Below are positions 51,496 through 60,043 of a stretch of DNA of 64,000 bases, one piece after another. Under the pieces are notes generated by a model. The model was not told where the DNA came from. It made no database searches and worked only from the letters and a program-made list of their open reading frames with translations. The stretch is from JAMZMI01 sp039970095 (lineage in GTDB: Bacteria > Bacteroidota > Bacteroidia > Cytophagales > Cyclobacteriaceae). Location of the stretch: positions 1 through 64,000 of the forward strand of contig JBDVMP010000082.1 of NCBI GenBank assembly GCA_039970095.1, given 5' to 3'. Position numbers and translations under genes: made by a program. The stretch's first letter is position 1, and every line of letters starts with the position of its first letter.

Positions 51496-51565
51496 GATGA
51501 AAGTATTGCCGTTCGCTTCAAAAAAGATTTAAACTTAGTGGGTGGCTGATGCGTTTTAATGTAGC

Positions 51566-51573
51566 TAACTTTG
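51566..51573 (+). promoter_or_regulatory. -7 promoter element of ssrA
   Basis: TAACTTTG is a perfect TAnnTTTG, ending 15 bases before the mature tmRNA 5' end, so a short 5' leader would be removed by RNase P. Confidence 0.6.
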
Positions 51574-51588
51574 CAAACTTAAAATTCT

Positions 51589-51983
51589 GGGGCCGACCGG
51601 AATCGACAGGAAGTGTATTTGATATGCTTGCATGTCGGGTGATGAGTGCACACCCGTGACCAAAGTGCTCGAACTATAATTGGCGAATCTAATTACGCCA
51701 TGGCAGCCTAATCATAACTTAGATGTTATGATTTACCAGGGTTGAGACTAACGTTTCCCCCTGCCACATCCCTCCAAGTCTCTGTCCTTTAGGCTGGATC
51801 AAGGGGTGTCGAACTTTAGGACTAGTGCTGGTGAGGCTACTAAGCCAGTGCGAAACTCCAGTGGCTGGCAGATACGGTAGGGTGTTGTTTCTCAGCCCGT
51901 CTGTAAGATCAAATAAGCAACTATGCATGTAGACGGTATATGATTTCCTTTGCTGGACGAGGGTTCGAATCCCTCCGGCTCCA
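51589..51983 (+). ncRNA. ssrA: tmRNA (transfer-messenger RNA)
   Basis: The 5' acceptor strand GGGGCCG pairs with CGGCTCC at 51976-51982, discriminator A51983; the T arm GAGGGTTCGAATCCCTC is intact. The 5' end GGGGCCGACCGGAATCGACAGG fits tmRNA. The tag frame at 51682-51711 reads GGC GAA TCT AAT TAC GCC ATG GCA GCC TAA, giving GESNYAMAA after the alanine on tmRNA. The 3' CCA is not encoded (ACAA follows). It rescues stalled ribosomes and tags the nascent chain for proteolysis together with SmpB. Confidence 0.97.
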
Positions 51984-51994
51984 CAAAATGTAGA

Positions 51995-52019
51995 GCTCAC
52001 CTTTTGGGGTGGGCTTTTT
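51995..52019 (+). terminator. Terminator of tmRNA
   Basis: A 7-bp stem with one G-U pair (GCTCACC / GGTGGGC) and six-base loop runs into five T residues, 12 bases after the mature 3' end. Confidence 0.85.
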
Positions 52020-52034
52020 CATTTTATAGAAACT

Positions 52035-52118
52035 GGGTTCGAAACCGAGTAGAGGGTTTGAAACCGAAGGTTCACGAGGGCTGGCGCGCATGATAGCGGG
52101 TACGAGTAATCCCTCCGG
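52035..52118. repeat. T-arm-like direct repeats at the tmRNA/island junction
   Basis: GGGTTCGAAACCGA (52035-52048) and GGGTTTGAAACCGA (52054-52067) repeat with period 19 and look like a T loop. AATCCCTCCGG at 52108-52118 exactly copies the tmRNA 3' segment at 51968-51978. They lie between the tmRNA terminator and the uxaA remnant. Confidence 0.5.
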
Positions 52119-52713
52119 GTACCGCCACAGCCACCATCATGATACAAAAAACGGATTCCGTCAATATTTTTGAATACGCGATTCGACTTGAGAGATTCAT
52201 TAGGGAGCGAATCCCCTAATAGCTCATTGGTAAACTGTATGTATTCATTTTGCTTTTGATAGCCAAGGGCTTTATTCAAAGTGTCCTGGATTATCTTCAG
52301 GTTTCTATTCTCACAAAATACAAGTGGGACAAAGAGCCAGTAATTGGCAGTACCTACCTTACCATCTGCGCGATGAAGCCCATGAAGGTGCTGGATGAAA
52401 ATACACTAACATCAGGTTTATTCCATTGATAGTCTATTTCTCTGATCACTGTGGGATCAGCTAGGTGTTCAAGATTCTCAGTGTTTAGCCATTCACCCGC
52501 ATTTACATTTCTTGTTGTTTTGCCAACGCTTACACCATATTGGGTAACAATGGTGCCGGTAGGAAGATCAGTCAGTGCCACTTTATGCTTGGCTGGAATA
52601 GATTCAACAACCATAATCACTTGATTATGGGAGTAGCCATACTCTACCGGAGACAAATCGGAAAGTGCTACCAGACAATTATCTGAAGGATGTATTTGCA
52701 GAAGTTTTGGCAT
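52100..52713 (-). pseudogene. uxaA: Altronate dehydratase remnant (frameshifted and 3' truncated)
   Basis: From ATG 52713 the frame gives an N-terminal SAF domain (LLQIHPSDNCLVALSDL, then DLPTGTIVTQYGVSVGKTT) up to TFMGF, then hits a stop at 52354. One base deleted near 52375 explains this: the other frame continues as HRADGKVGTANYW, LFVPLVFCENRN, NIDGIRFLYHDGGCGGTR, all standard UxaA order. Similarity stops near 52110, about 210 residues in, so more than half of the usual 500-550 residues are missing. Altronate dehydratase makes 2-keto-3-deoxygluconate from altronate in galacturonate use. This copy cannot be active. Confidence 0.88.
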
Positions 52714-52841
52714 GATGAATATTTAAGTCTGAGTTTTATTGAAATATGATATTTAACTGTTTAATCATACAGTTACAATATGATGTTCATTCCAATAGTT
52801 GCTTTAACCACTAAAAGTACCTGCGTTGTGGGTGGAATTAA

Positions 52842-54347
52842 CTACAAAGTGAATTCATTCTTTCCTTTAGATATCTTATATGGTTTTTTATTAATATAGA
52901 GCATATAATCACTATTAGAACGTACTGTTACAGTTGCATCATCTCCTACAATATCAGTCACAACATTTCCGAATTTTAAGTTTTTAATTCCATGAATACC
53001 CCGCAAATGCTTATTCCATCTCACAACATTGGTTTGCGCATTTACTTCATAAAATCCCAACACGTTCTCAATAAATAAAGATATCGGAGCCAAAGCAGAC
53101 CATCCACAGAAATCTTCCCGCACCTCTTCTAAACCTTCCTTCCTTACTCGAAAACTTGGTTCATATTTATTCGGGCTGTAACACTCCCATATGGTATGCG
53201 GACGATATAAATAATACGTCTTTAACATGTGAGTAACTAAATTATATGAGAGATCATTTGCTAGTTCCTGATAGCCATATAGTTCTAACGCCTTGGTAGC
53301 CATATATGCGGTAGGGATCCAAATTGCACCACGCCAATAGTCGCCATATTCACCATTGAAGTCCTGATCTGATCTTGACACAGAAACCCATGGTGCCTTG
53401 CCACCAAAAAAATCGGGGCTTTTAGCATATTCTACCATTCTTGCGGCTTGTTCTTTACTCGGTATTTCAGCTAACATTACCCAATAAGAAGCTGGTGTTT
53501 TAACTTTAACAAATGAATGATCACTTTCTAAAATGTCATAGTAAAAACCGTCTTCCTCATCCCAATAGTAGGTATTGATCATTTTTTTTATTCTCTCATA
53601 TTCTGCTTTAAAAGTCTCGGATAATTCCTGGTTTTCTACCTCAACTGCCAAACGGTGAATATAAAGAGCAGACAATGCTTGTTGTGCCAATGCATCTACC
53701 CATAGAATTTGGGGACGCTGTTCACGACCTCTTGGAGTGTTATCCATACCACTAGGATTCCCTTCCCACAAAAAACCTATTTCTCGAAATTCTGCTTCGA
53801 TTGGAGAATGATTGAACTCAAGCTGTTTACCCTTTTTTAATTGATTGAACCAATTGTAATATCGAGGCAAAAATGCATCGTCGTTAATTAATCGTTCTAT
53901 GCGATTATAGTCATTGGTGAATTTGAATGATTCTGCTTCAACCCATGCATAAAAGGGTGGGTTATCGGGATGATGAATTCGAAGGCTTGATGCCTTGTTG
54001 TTTAGAATTGGTCCGTAAAAGTTATCTAAGCTTTCAACGCCAGGATAAAGATTATATGCATACTTACAATACATAGCCATAAACTCTGTATCCCATATCC
54101 ATATGGTATTGAGCCATAATCCTTCGTCCATATACGGTGATTGCACTACACCATCTTGATACAATACATGATCCCATGCCTGCCTCCAGGCAGTCCAATA
54201 AAACTCAACCATATCGGGACGCTCTTCCCAAACAGGTTGAGCAACATGTCTGGTATGAAACTCCCTCTTAGGGTCTTTAGATGCAGGTGATTGGCAACTA
54301 CAGGCACAATAAACCAGCGAAATAGCTATAATAATATTTCGATTCAT
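52842..54347 (-). CDS. GH63/trehalase-like glycoside hydrolase lipoprotein
   Basis: 501 residues with a lipoprotein signal (ISLVYCACSC). The (alpha/alpha)6 barrel type of GH63/GH37 (MGH1-like) is suggested by YWTAWRQAWDHVL near the start, NTIWIWDTEFMAMYC, LWEGNPSGMDNTPRG, QALSALYIHRLA, TYYWDEEDGFYYDI, GEYGDYWRGAIWIPTAYM and the DFCGWSALAPISLF end. It would cleave an alpha-linked sugar, outside the cytoplasm; the substrate is not readable. Lies between cstA and the uxaA remnant. Confidence 0.8.
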   Translation of the reverse strand: MNRNIIIAISLVYCACSCQSPASKDPKREFHTRHVAQPVWEERPDMVEFYWTAWRQAWDHVLYQDGVVQSPYMDEGLWLNTIWIWDTEFMAMYCKYAYNLYPGVESLDNFYGPILNNKASSLRIHHPDNPPFYAWVEAESFKFTNDYNRIERLINDDAFLPRYYNWFNQLKKGKQLEFNHSPIEAEFREIGFLWEGNPSGMDNTPRGREQRPQILWVDALAQQALSALYIHRLAVEVENQELSETFKAEYERIKKMINTYYWDEEDGFYYDILESDHSFVKVKTPASYWVMLAEIPSKEQAARMVEYAKSPDFFGGKAPWVSVSRSDQDFNGEYGDYWRGAIWIPTAYMATKALELYGYQELANDLSYNLVTHMLKTYYLYRPHTIWECYSPNKYEPSFRVRKEGLEEVREDFCGWSALAPISLFIENVLGFYEVNAQTNVVRWNKHLRGIHGIKNLKFGNVVTDIVGDDATVTVRSNSDYMLYINKKPYKISKGKNEFTL

Positions 54348-54443
54348 TTCAATTTATTTTTGTTTACTTATTTATACCTCTTTTATCCCCACATAGAGTA
54401 TTCAAAAAACACCTCTGACGTGATGCTGTTTACTCCATGATTT

Positions 54444-55889
54444 TTAAGAAGTAGTCTCGCATCTGCCTCTTTTGGAATTCATCACTCTTTGGATTGATAC
54501 AATAAGGGCTACCACAGCAAAAAGGATACCTATAGTTAGCGATGCTTTTAGCGGTAACTCAAATCCTTCTGGTGCCACCAGAATATAGGATACTACTACT
54601 ACGGTCATAAATAGAGCAGGAATAATAGCGATCCAAAAAGACTTCTTCTCCCGTATGAGATAAGCAACTATAGTCCAAAGAACGACAGTTGCCAAGGCTT
54701 GATTGGTCCAAGCAAAATATCGCCAGACAACTCCAAAATTGACGAGGGTAAGTCCATAGCCAACTATAAACAGAGGGGCACTAATGAGTAGTCGGTATTT
54801 GATTCTTTGCTGATTCAACCCTGTAATATCTCCAATAATAAGGCGCGCACTTCTGAACGAAGTGTCACCTGAGGTGATTGGAGCTGCTATAACCCCTAGA
54901 ATCGCTAACAATCCACCCATTTTACCTAATGCACCACTCGAAATCTGATTAACAGCCCAAGCAGCATTATCATTATGGGCAAGCATCTGTATATTCAACT
55001 CTTTTATGCCTCCAAAGAAACACATGCTAATCGCCGCCCAAATAAGAGCAACTATTCCCTCTGTTAACATGGCTCCAAAAAACACAGATTTGCCATGCTG
55101 CTCATTGTCGATACATCGAGACATCATGGGTGACTGGGTCGCATGAAATCCAGAAATTGCACCGCAGGCGATAGTAACAAAAAGCATGGGAAATACAGGG
55201 AAATTCTCTGATTTGTAATGAGTATTAGAGAAACTCTGCAAGGTCAACTCAGGTAATTCATAACCACCAATGAGCAAAGCTACAAAGAGGCCAAAAGCCA
55301 TGAAAATGAGCGCTAAACCAAAGACGGGATAAATTTTTGCAATAATCTTGTCAATTGGTAAGACGGTAGAAAAAACGTAATATATAAGAATGATCAATGT
55401 CCAAACTCCAACACCAACAATTCCATCCGACATATCGGCAAGAATCCTTGCCGGGCCAATCAGGAATACTGAACCAACCAAAATCATGAGAATAACCGTA
55501 AATATCCTCATGCCTTGTTTTACCCATGATCCAAGATAAAATCCAGAAATTTCTGATATGTTTTTTCCTCCATGACGTATTGACAACATTCCTGAAAAAT
55601 AGTCGTGAACACCACCTGCAAAGATGCTTCCTAAAACAATCCATAAAAACGCCACTGGCCCCCACAAAGCACCGGCCACTGCTCCGAAAATTGGACCAAG
55701 GCCCGCGATGTTCAAAAATTGGATCAGAAAAATCCGCCAAAGTGGTAACCTTACAAAATCGACACCATCCTCATTGGTATGTACTGGGGTAGGTCGATTA
55801 GGTTCTACACCAAACTTCCTGGCTACAAACTGACCATAAATCCAGTATCCAATAATCAATGCCAGTACCGAAATAGTAAGTGTTATCAC
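54444..55889 (-). CDS. cstA: CstA family transporter
   Basis: 481 residues starting at GTG 55889, overlapping the upstream stop (GTGA). The CstA core is clear: QFLNIAGLGPIFGAVAGALWGPVAFLW, GGVHDYFSGMLSIRHGGKNISEI, FHATQSPMMSRCIDNEQHGK and PITSGDTSFRSARLII, in a protein with about 14 membrane helices. E. coli CstA carries pyruvate and peptides; short CstA proteins of about 480 residues occur inside polysaccharide loci of Bacteroidota, where the substrate is unknown. Its operon position suggests import of a breakdown product. Confidence 0.9.
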   Translation of the reverse strand: MITLTISVLALIIGYWIYGQFVARKFGVEPNRPTPVHTNEDGVDFVRLPLWRIFLIQFLNIAGLGPIFGAVAGALWGPVAFLWIVLGSIFAGGVHDYFSGMLSIRHGGKNISEISGFYLGSWVKQGMRIFTVILMILVGSVFLIGPARILADMSDGIVGVGVWTLIILIYYVFSTVLPIDKIIAKIYPVFGLALIFMAFGLFVALLIGGYELPELTLQSFSNTHYKSENFPVFPMLFVTIACGAISGFHATQSPMMSRCIDNEQHGKSVFFGAMLTEGIVALIWAAISMCFFGGIKELNIQMLAHNDNAAWAVNQISSGALGKMGGLLAILGVIAAPITSGDTSFRSARLIIGDITGLNQQRIKYRLLISAPLFIVGYGLTLVNFGVVWRYFAWTNQALATVVLWTIVAYLIREKKSFWIAIIPALFMTVVVVSYILVAPEGFELPLKASLTIGILFAVVALIVSIQRVMNSKRGRCETTS

Positions 55890-56668
55890 CTAATATCCAT
55901 TTTTAACCTTGTCATTTGATCTACATAACGCTCGCCCAACTCTCTCTGAGAAGAAGATGTAAAGTGAAGCGAGTCTCCAATATCTGTGAGACCCTCTGAT
56001 GAAACAATACCAACATTGACCTTTTCCGTTGCTATTTCATTGAGAATTTGATTTATTTTTTCGGACTGGGGTCTTTTCAGATATACAAATTTTCCTATCT
56101 CACCTATTACAACTGGAATTGATTTTACATCAAGAGACAGGTCTCCGGCCAAGTTGAATAGTAAGGAATCAAACATTGGTTTATACAACCTGTATCTATC
56201 CATTTGGCTGTCCGTTTCGCCAAGATGCCATAAGATTCCTTTGATTTTTCCTTTCTTGAGCCCAGTCTTAATCTTTTCAATCGCTTCATCATAAGGATAA
56301 GTATCTCTGAGGGAGTTAAAAGCCCCCGGTTGCCATTCACTAATTGCTGATCCTCCCACAGCACAGGGTATCAAGCCAATTGTTGAATTCGGGTATTGCT
56401 CCAACATCTTTTTACCAAAACTCATGGCCAAAATACCTGAGCCATAAGATGGCTTGCCAATATTGAACGGTGGCTGGGCCGTCACCCAGGCTCCTGCTGT
56501 ATCTAATACTAAAAGCCTTGAATCTGTTGTCGTATCCTGAGTGGAAATCTTATCTCGACCTGCCATATTGGATTGACCTAATAAAATATAAATATCAATA
56601 TCATCTGAGCAACCTCCGAAACACAGTATGATCATGCCCCAAACTCCATATTTCATGATTACATACAT
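55886..56668 (-). CDS. Sialate O-acetylesterase-like (SASA) lipoprotein
   Basis: 260 residues from ATG 56668, which overlaps the stop of the GH97 gene as TGATG; another ATG at 56656 also works. The signal MKYGVWGMIILCFGGC ends in a lipobox. SASA/SGNH motifs are ILLGQSNMAG (nucleophile Ser), CAVGGSAISEW and GILWHLGETDSQMD, with a C-terminal DSLHF that can supply the Asp/His pair. It likely removes O-acetyl groups from a polysaccharide, as in many carbohydrate-use loci. Confidence 0.88.
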   Translation of the reverse strand: MYVIMKYGVWGMIILCFGGCSDDIDIYILLGQSNMAGRDKISTQDTTTDSRLLVLDTAGAWVTAQPPFNIGKPSYGSGILAMSFGKKMLEQYPNSTIGLIPCAVGGSAISEWQPGAFNSLRDTYPYDEAIEKIKTGLKKGKIKGILWHLGETDSQMDRYRLYKPMFDSLLFNLAGDLSLDVKSIPVVIGEIGKFVYLKRPQSEKINQILNEIATEKVNVGIVSSEGLTDIGDSLHFTSSSQRELGERYVDQMTRLKMDIR

Positions 56669-58683
56669 CAGTTTTGCATTGGCTCTATGTGAATCAAAAA
56701 CCCACCTCCGTGTGCCATCCGGATTGATAATTGGCCTGTATTGCTAAGGCTAGATTCGCTCAGCAGGTAATCTGTACCTATACGGGAGGCATTAGGCCCA
56801 TCTTTGAGAAGTGTCATTTGATATTCTCCAGCTTTCAAGAAGGGAAAATTTAAGATTAATTCATGCGGAGTACTTCCCGTAATGCCAGCTACAAACCAAT
56901 CATCATCTGATCTCCGAGCCTCAACGATGTACTTACCAAGAGAAGCTTGTAAAACAATTGTTTCATCCCATGTTGTGGGTACTGATGCAATTAATTTTGT
57001 AAAATCCTCCTCCCGCTCGTATACAGAGGGAGCGTCGCACAACATCTTAAGCGGCTCATTGTAAATTACAAAAAGTGCTGCTTCATTGCTACGGGTGCCG
57101 TGTACCTGAGGCAGAGTGAACCGAAGATTGTGCCCGGTCTGTATGTTTCGCATACCCCCTGGGGTAAAATCCATTGGCCCTTGTAATCCTCTTATGAATG
57201 GTAACATAACTTTGTGATCCACCGTAATTTTATCCTGACTTAGTTTGTTGTACTCATTACCAGCAACGGCTTCATAATTGATCACGTTTGGATATGTTCT
57301 TGATAAGCCTGTTGGTTTAGTGCAACCATGGAAATCGATCAGCAATTTTCGCCTGAATGCTGCTTTTGCAAGATCTTCGTACATTTGAATTCCGGTCTGA
57401 TCTTCTCTTCCGAAGAAGTCAGCCTTAACTCCTGCAGCTCCGTAGGAAGCGAAGAGGTCAAGAGCTTCATCCATTTGATTGTACAACGTGTGCCCAGGAC
57501 ACCAAAGAATTACACCCACATCCTTAGATGTAGCATAGTCTATGATATGTTTTAGGTCAACTTCCGGATTGAATAGAGTAAGATCGTATTTGTCAGTCCA
57601 GAGCCAGTCGATAAGGATGTACTCCAAACCATATTTTGCTGCAAAATCAATATGATACAAATATGTTTCGCTATTTACACCGCCCACAAATTCTTCACCC
57701 TCTACTGCATAATCATGCCACCAATCCCAGGCTACTTTTCCCGGCTTGATCCAACCTGTTTCTCCATCGATTTGGGGGGATGCCAGTTGATATACCAAAT
57801 CACAATCCACAAATGTGCGATCATCATCGCTAATGACCATTAACCGCCAAGGGTAACTTCTGGTACCGGACGTTTTAGCTATATAACTGGCGTTTGCATT
57901 AGCAATTAACGAATAGTTACTAAAACCGCCTCTTTTGGTCGAGAGCGTGTAAGGCTCAAAAGTTCCCAAAAGATAGTTTTCATAGTCATTGCCACGATCT
58001 AAAAAAAGACTTGGATAGCCTCTAAGGTCAGCTTCCGTAATCAGCAACTTCACCTGATCAGTGGCCTGAATTGCCACAGGAAGGTAAATTTTATTTAAGT
58101 TATTGTTGAAATCTGTGATCTGCTCGACATCAAGAGATGTTTTTTGATAGTTGGTTTCATAACTCTGATCTGTGGCTATCCATGCTGTTGTACCAAATGG
58201 AAAGCGGTATGCGACCTCTTCATCATTTACTATCACTTCTTTCTTTTTCATGTTGGTGTTGAAACGGTATGCTAGCCCCTGATCAAATGCACGAAACTCA
58301 ATAGAAAAGCCTCCATCAAACTGCAAGGCGAGCCTATTGTATCTATCGGTAATTTCCTTTCGGCTTCCCCATACCGGATATTTTTTCTCATCCACGGATG
58401 ACGAGTCTACTTTTAAAAGCCTAGGATTTTTTCCCAGTACCAAACCATCAATGGTTATAGACAAAGGAGACGCTTCCAGTACCAATTCATCTTTAAATGA
58501 TACCGAATAGTAAATATTACCCTTCAACAGAATCTCCGCTGAAATACGGCCATTGGGTGATGAGATTTTGTATTGGGCTAGGCACGTTGAAACCACACCA
58601 CAACTCATCAAAAAAAGAAATAAGAATATTTTATTATTCTGTTTCGAAACGATGTTATTTTTTAAGTCTAAATAATTTTCCAT
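56668..58683 (-). CDS. Glycoside hydrolase family 97
   Basis: 671 residues with a signal peptide ending TCLAQ. The GH97 N-terminal beta-sandwich (about 27-290) starts YKISSPNGRISAEILL; the catalytic barrel holds WWHDYAVEGEEFVGGVNSETY, YILIDWLWTD, GVKADFFGREDQTG and NYEAVAGNEY. An Asp in VKADF is where retaining GH97 alpha-galactosidases carry their nucleophile, as I recall, so it is more like the retaining BtGH97b group than the inverting SusB. Acts in the periplasm, probably releasing alpha-galactose or alpha-glucose. Its start overlaps the SGNH gene by 29 bases. Confidence 0.9.
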   Translation of the reverse strand: MENYLDLKNNIVSKQNNKIFLFLFLMSCGVVSTCLAQYKISSPNGRISAEILLKGNIYYSVSFKDELVLEASPLSITIDGLVLGKNPRLLKVDSSSVDEKKYPVWGSRKEITDRYNRLALQFDGGFSIEFRAFDQGLAYRFNTNMKKKEVIVNDEEVAYRFPFGTTAWIATDQSYETNYQKTSLDVEQITDFNNNLNKIYLPVAIQATDQVKLLITEADLRGYPSLFLDRGNDYENYLLGTFEPYTLSTKRGGFSNYSLIANANASYIAKTSGTRSYPWRLMVISDDDRTFVDCDLVYQLASPQIDGETGWIKPGKVAWDWWHDYAVEGEEFVGGVNSETYLYHIDFAAKYGLEYILIDWLWTDKYDLTLFNPEVDLKHIIDYATSKDVGVILWCPGHTLYNQMDEALDLFASYGAAGVKADFFGREDQTGIQMYEDLAKAAFRRKLLIDFHGCTKPTGLSRTYPNVINYEAVAGNEYNKLSQDKITVDHKVMLPFIRGLQGPMDFTPGGMRNIQTGHNLRFTLPQVHGTRSNEAALFVIYNEPLKMLCDAPSVYEREEDFTKLIASVPTTWDETIVLQASLGKYIVEARRSDDDWFVAGITGSTPHELILNFPFLKAGEYQMTLLKDGPNASRIGTDYLLSESSLSNTGQLSIRMAHGGGFLIHIEPMQN

Positions 58684-59929
58684 TTATCATCACTTTAGCC
58701 AAATACCAATTTTTGCCTTCATAATCCTTAGGATTTCCCATGCTATTTCCCATTTCAGATAGGATACCAGCTTTATCCTGATGTTCCTCCAAAACACGGA
58801 AGGTTACATGATGTCTTTTATCTTCCAAATCGGTTATAAGCTTATAGCTAATTCTTTTATAGGTCGTGTATTTATCAAAGCGGGAAATCGTATCTCTGGG
58901 AACTCTATCTATCTCCACTAGTACAACTCCTGAGTCGGGTGTACGCAGGTCATAAAATCCTACTGCATCTCCCTCAAAATTGAAGGTTATTGAGTCTCCC
59001 GGCTGCCCCCAACCCATATTGGAAAAGTATTTTGAGAACCCTTCGAATCTTTGATCATCAGCAATCGTAATCTCATCCCACTCCTCATGCCCATCAAAAT
59101 GATCCCAGTTGATCATGGTGGCTTGTGCATAATATTCGGGATCAAGAGGTTTTCCTGCTTGATGGGGTAGTCGCTGAGACGAACTGTTAATAGCTATAGT
59201 CAGAAAAGCCTTGTTGAACACTTCAGCATAAATCTTATGTCCGCTGTCTGTATAAGGGTGAACTCCATCTGGGCTAAAAATATCAATCGAATCCAAGGCT
59301 GTTTTCTTGGCCTTGAAGATTAGAGTACCTTGATCTAACCTTTTGACTACTTCCGGGCCATAGTTAATAGCAGGAATTTGGTAGTATTGAGCTAAGCGTT
59401 CCATAGTTTGCACGGATTTCGGTAAGCTATCTGCTCTATATGCTTCCACAAATGATTCAGCGATTGTATACACAAAACATATGTCCGTATTCGAGTTATG
59501 TTTCCATATCTGCCGTACAATGCCTTCTATAGAGTGAGAAATCCTCTCAGCCTCTGTGCTAGCATCGTTTACTGCAAACTCCACAAAAACAAGATCGGGA
59601 TTGTGTTGCAACACATGCTCATTTATCCTAAAAACACCAAAGTCGGAACCGCACCCACCTATAGCAGCGTTGATCTCTACGAAATTTGATTTGGGATACT
59701 GAGCCGTAAGCCACTGCCTTGAATAAACACGCCACCCCTCTTGAGCTGTTATGCTCCCACCAAAGTATGCGACTCGAATACTATCCTTTTTGTCAAGTTT
59801 AGATATTAAGTTGGGCAAGCCTCCACGGATTTTCAATCCTAATGTTTCGGAATTTGATTTATCACTTTTGCACGACGAAAGTTGAATAATAAGTAGAATC
59901 CAAAAAAATATTGTTAATCTGTTTTTCAT
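58655..59929 (-). CDS. SGNH/GDSL hydrolase lipoprotein
   Basis: 424 residues from ATG 59929; lipobox LSSC after a hydrophobic segment. SGNH block I is VAYFGGSITAQEGWR (Ser nucleophile), block III is GGCGSDFG with FVEFAVNDAS, and block V is SPDGVHPYTDSGH, in order. The C-terminal 150 residues form a beta-rich domain that could bind carbohydrate. This suggests a polysaccharide acetyl- or methyl-esterase. Part of the minus-strand carbohydrate operon. Confidence 0.88.
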   Translation of the reverse strand: MKNRLTIFFWILLIIQLSSCKSDKSNSETLGLKIRGGLPNLISKLDKKDSIRVAYFGGSITAQEGWRVYSRQWLTAQYPKSNFVEINAAIGGCGSDFGVFRINEHVLQHNPDLVFVEFAVNDASTEAERISHSIEGIVRQIWKHNSNTDICFVYTIAESFVEAYRADSLPKSVQTMERLAQYYQIPAINYGPEVVKRLDQGTLIFKAKKTALDSIDIFSPDGVHPYTDSGHKIYAEVFNKAFLTIAINSSSQRLPHQAGKPLDPEYYAQATMINWDHFDGHEEWDEITIADDQRFEGFSKYFSNMGWGQPGDSITFNFEGDAVGFYDLRTPDSGVVLVEIDRVPRDTISRFDKYTTYKRISYKLITDLEDKRHHVTFRVLEEHQDKAGILSEMGNSMGNPKDYEGKNWYLAKVMINGKLFRLKK

Positions 59930-60043
59930 ATAGTCTTTTATAAATAGCGAACCCATTAACCATTATTTAAATGTTCGGCATTTAAAATAGGAATCCCCGC
60001 CGAACTCCTTGAGTCCGGAGACTTGCTTCCAGCCTTAGTTTCT

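Larger units (their letters stand above)
51263..51588. other. Intergenic region upstream of tmRNA
   Basis: 326 bases. It holds a REP-like block (51411-51495) and the tmRNA promoter at its right end. A 64-codon open frame on the minus strand with a hydrophobic end is not supported. Confidence 0.55.

Noticed and set aside
51327..51521. 64-residue minus-strand membrane protein
   Set aside because: A hydrophobic end is present, but most of the frame is the REP-like block and nothing supports translation.
51719..52000. Protein frame on the minus strand over tmRNA
   Set aside because: It lies inside the ssrA RNA gene and is a chance frame.
52035..52118. A tRNA gene next to tmRNA
   Set aside because: Only T-loop-like strings are present; no acceptor, D or anticodon stems can be formed around them.
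52019..52279. A stand-alone 86-residue hypothetical protein
   Set aside because: The frame is the second part of the broken uxaA (QKQNEYIQF to HDGGCGGTR); the last 35 codons are junction DNA.
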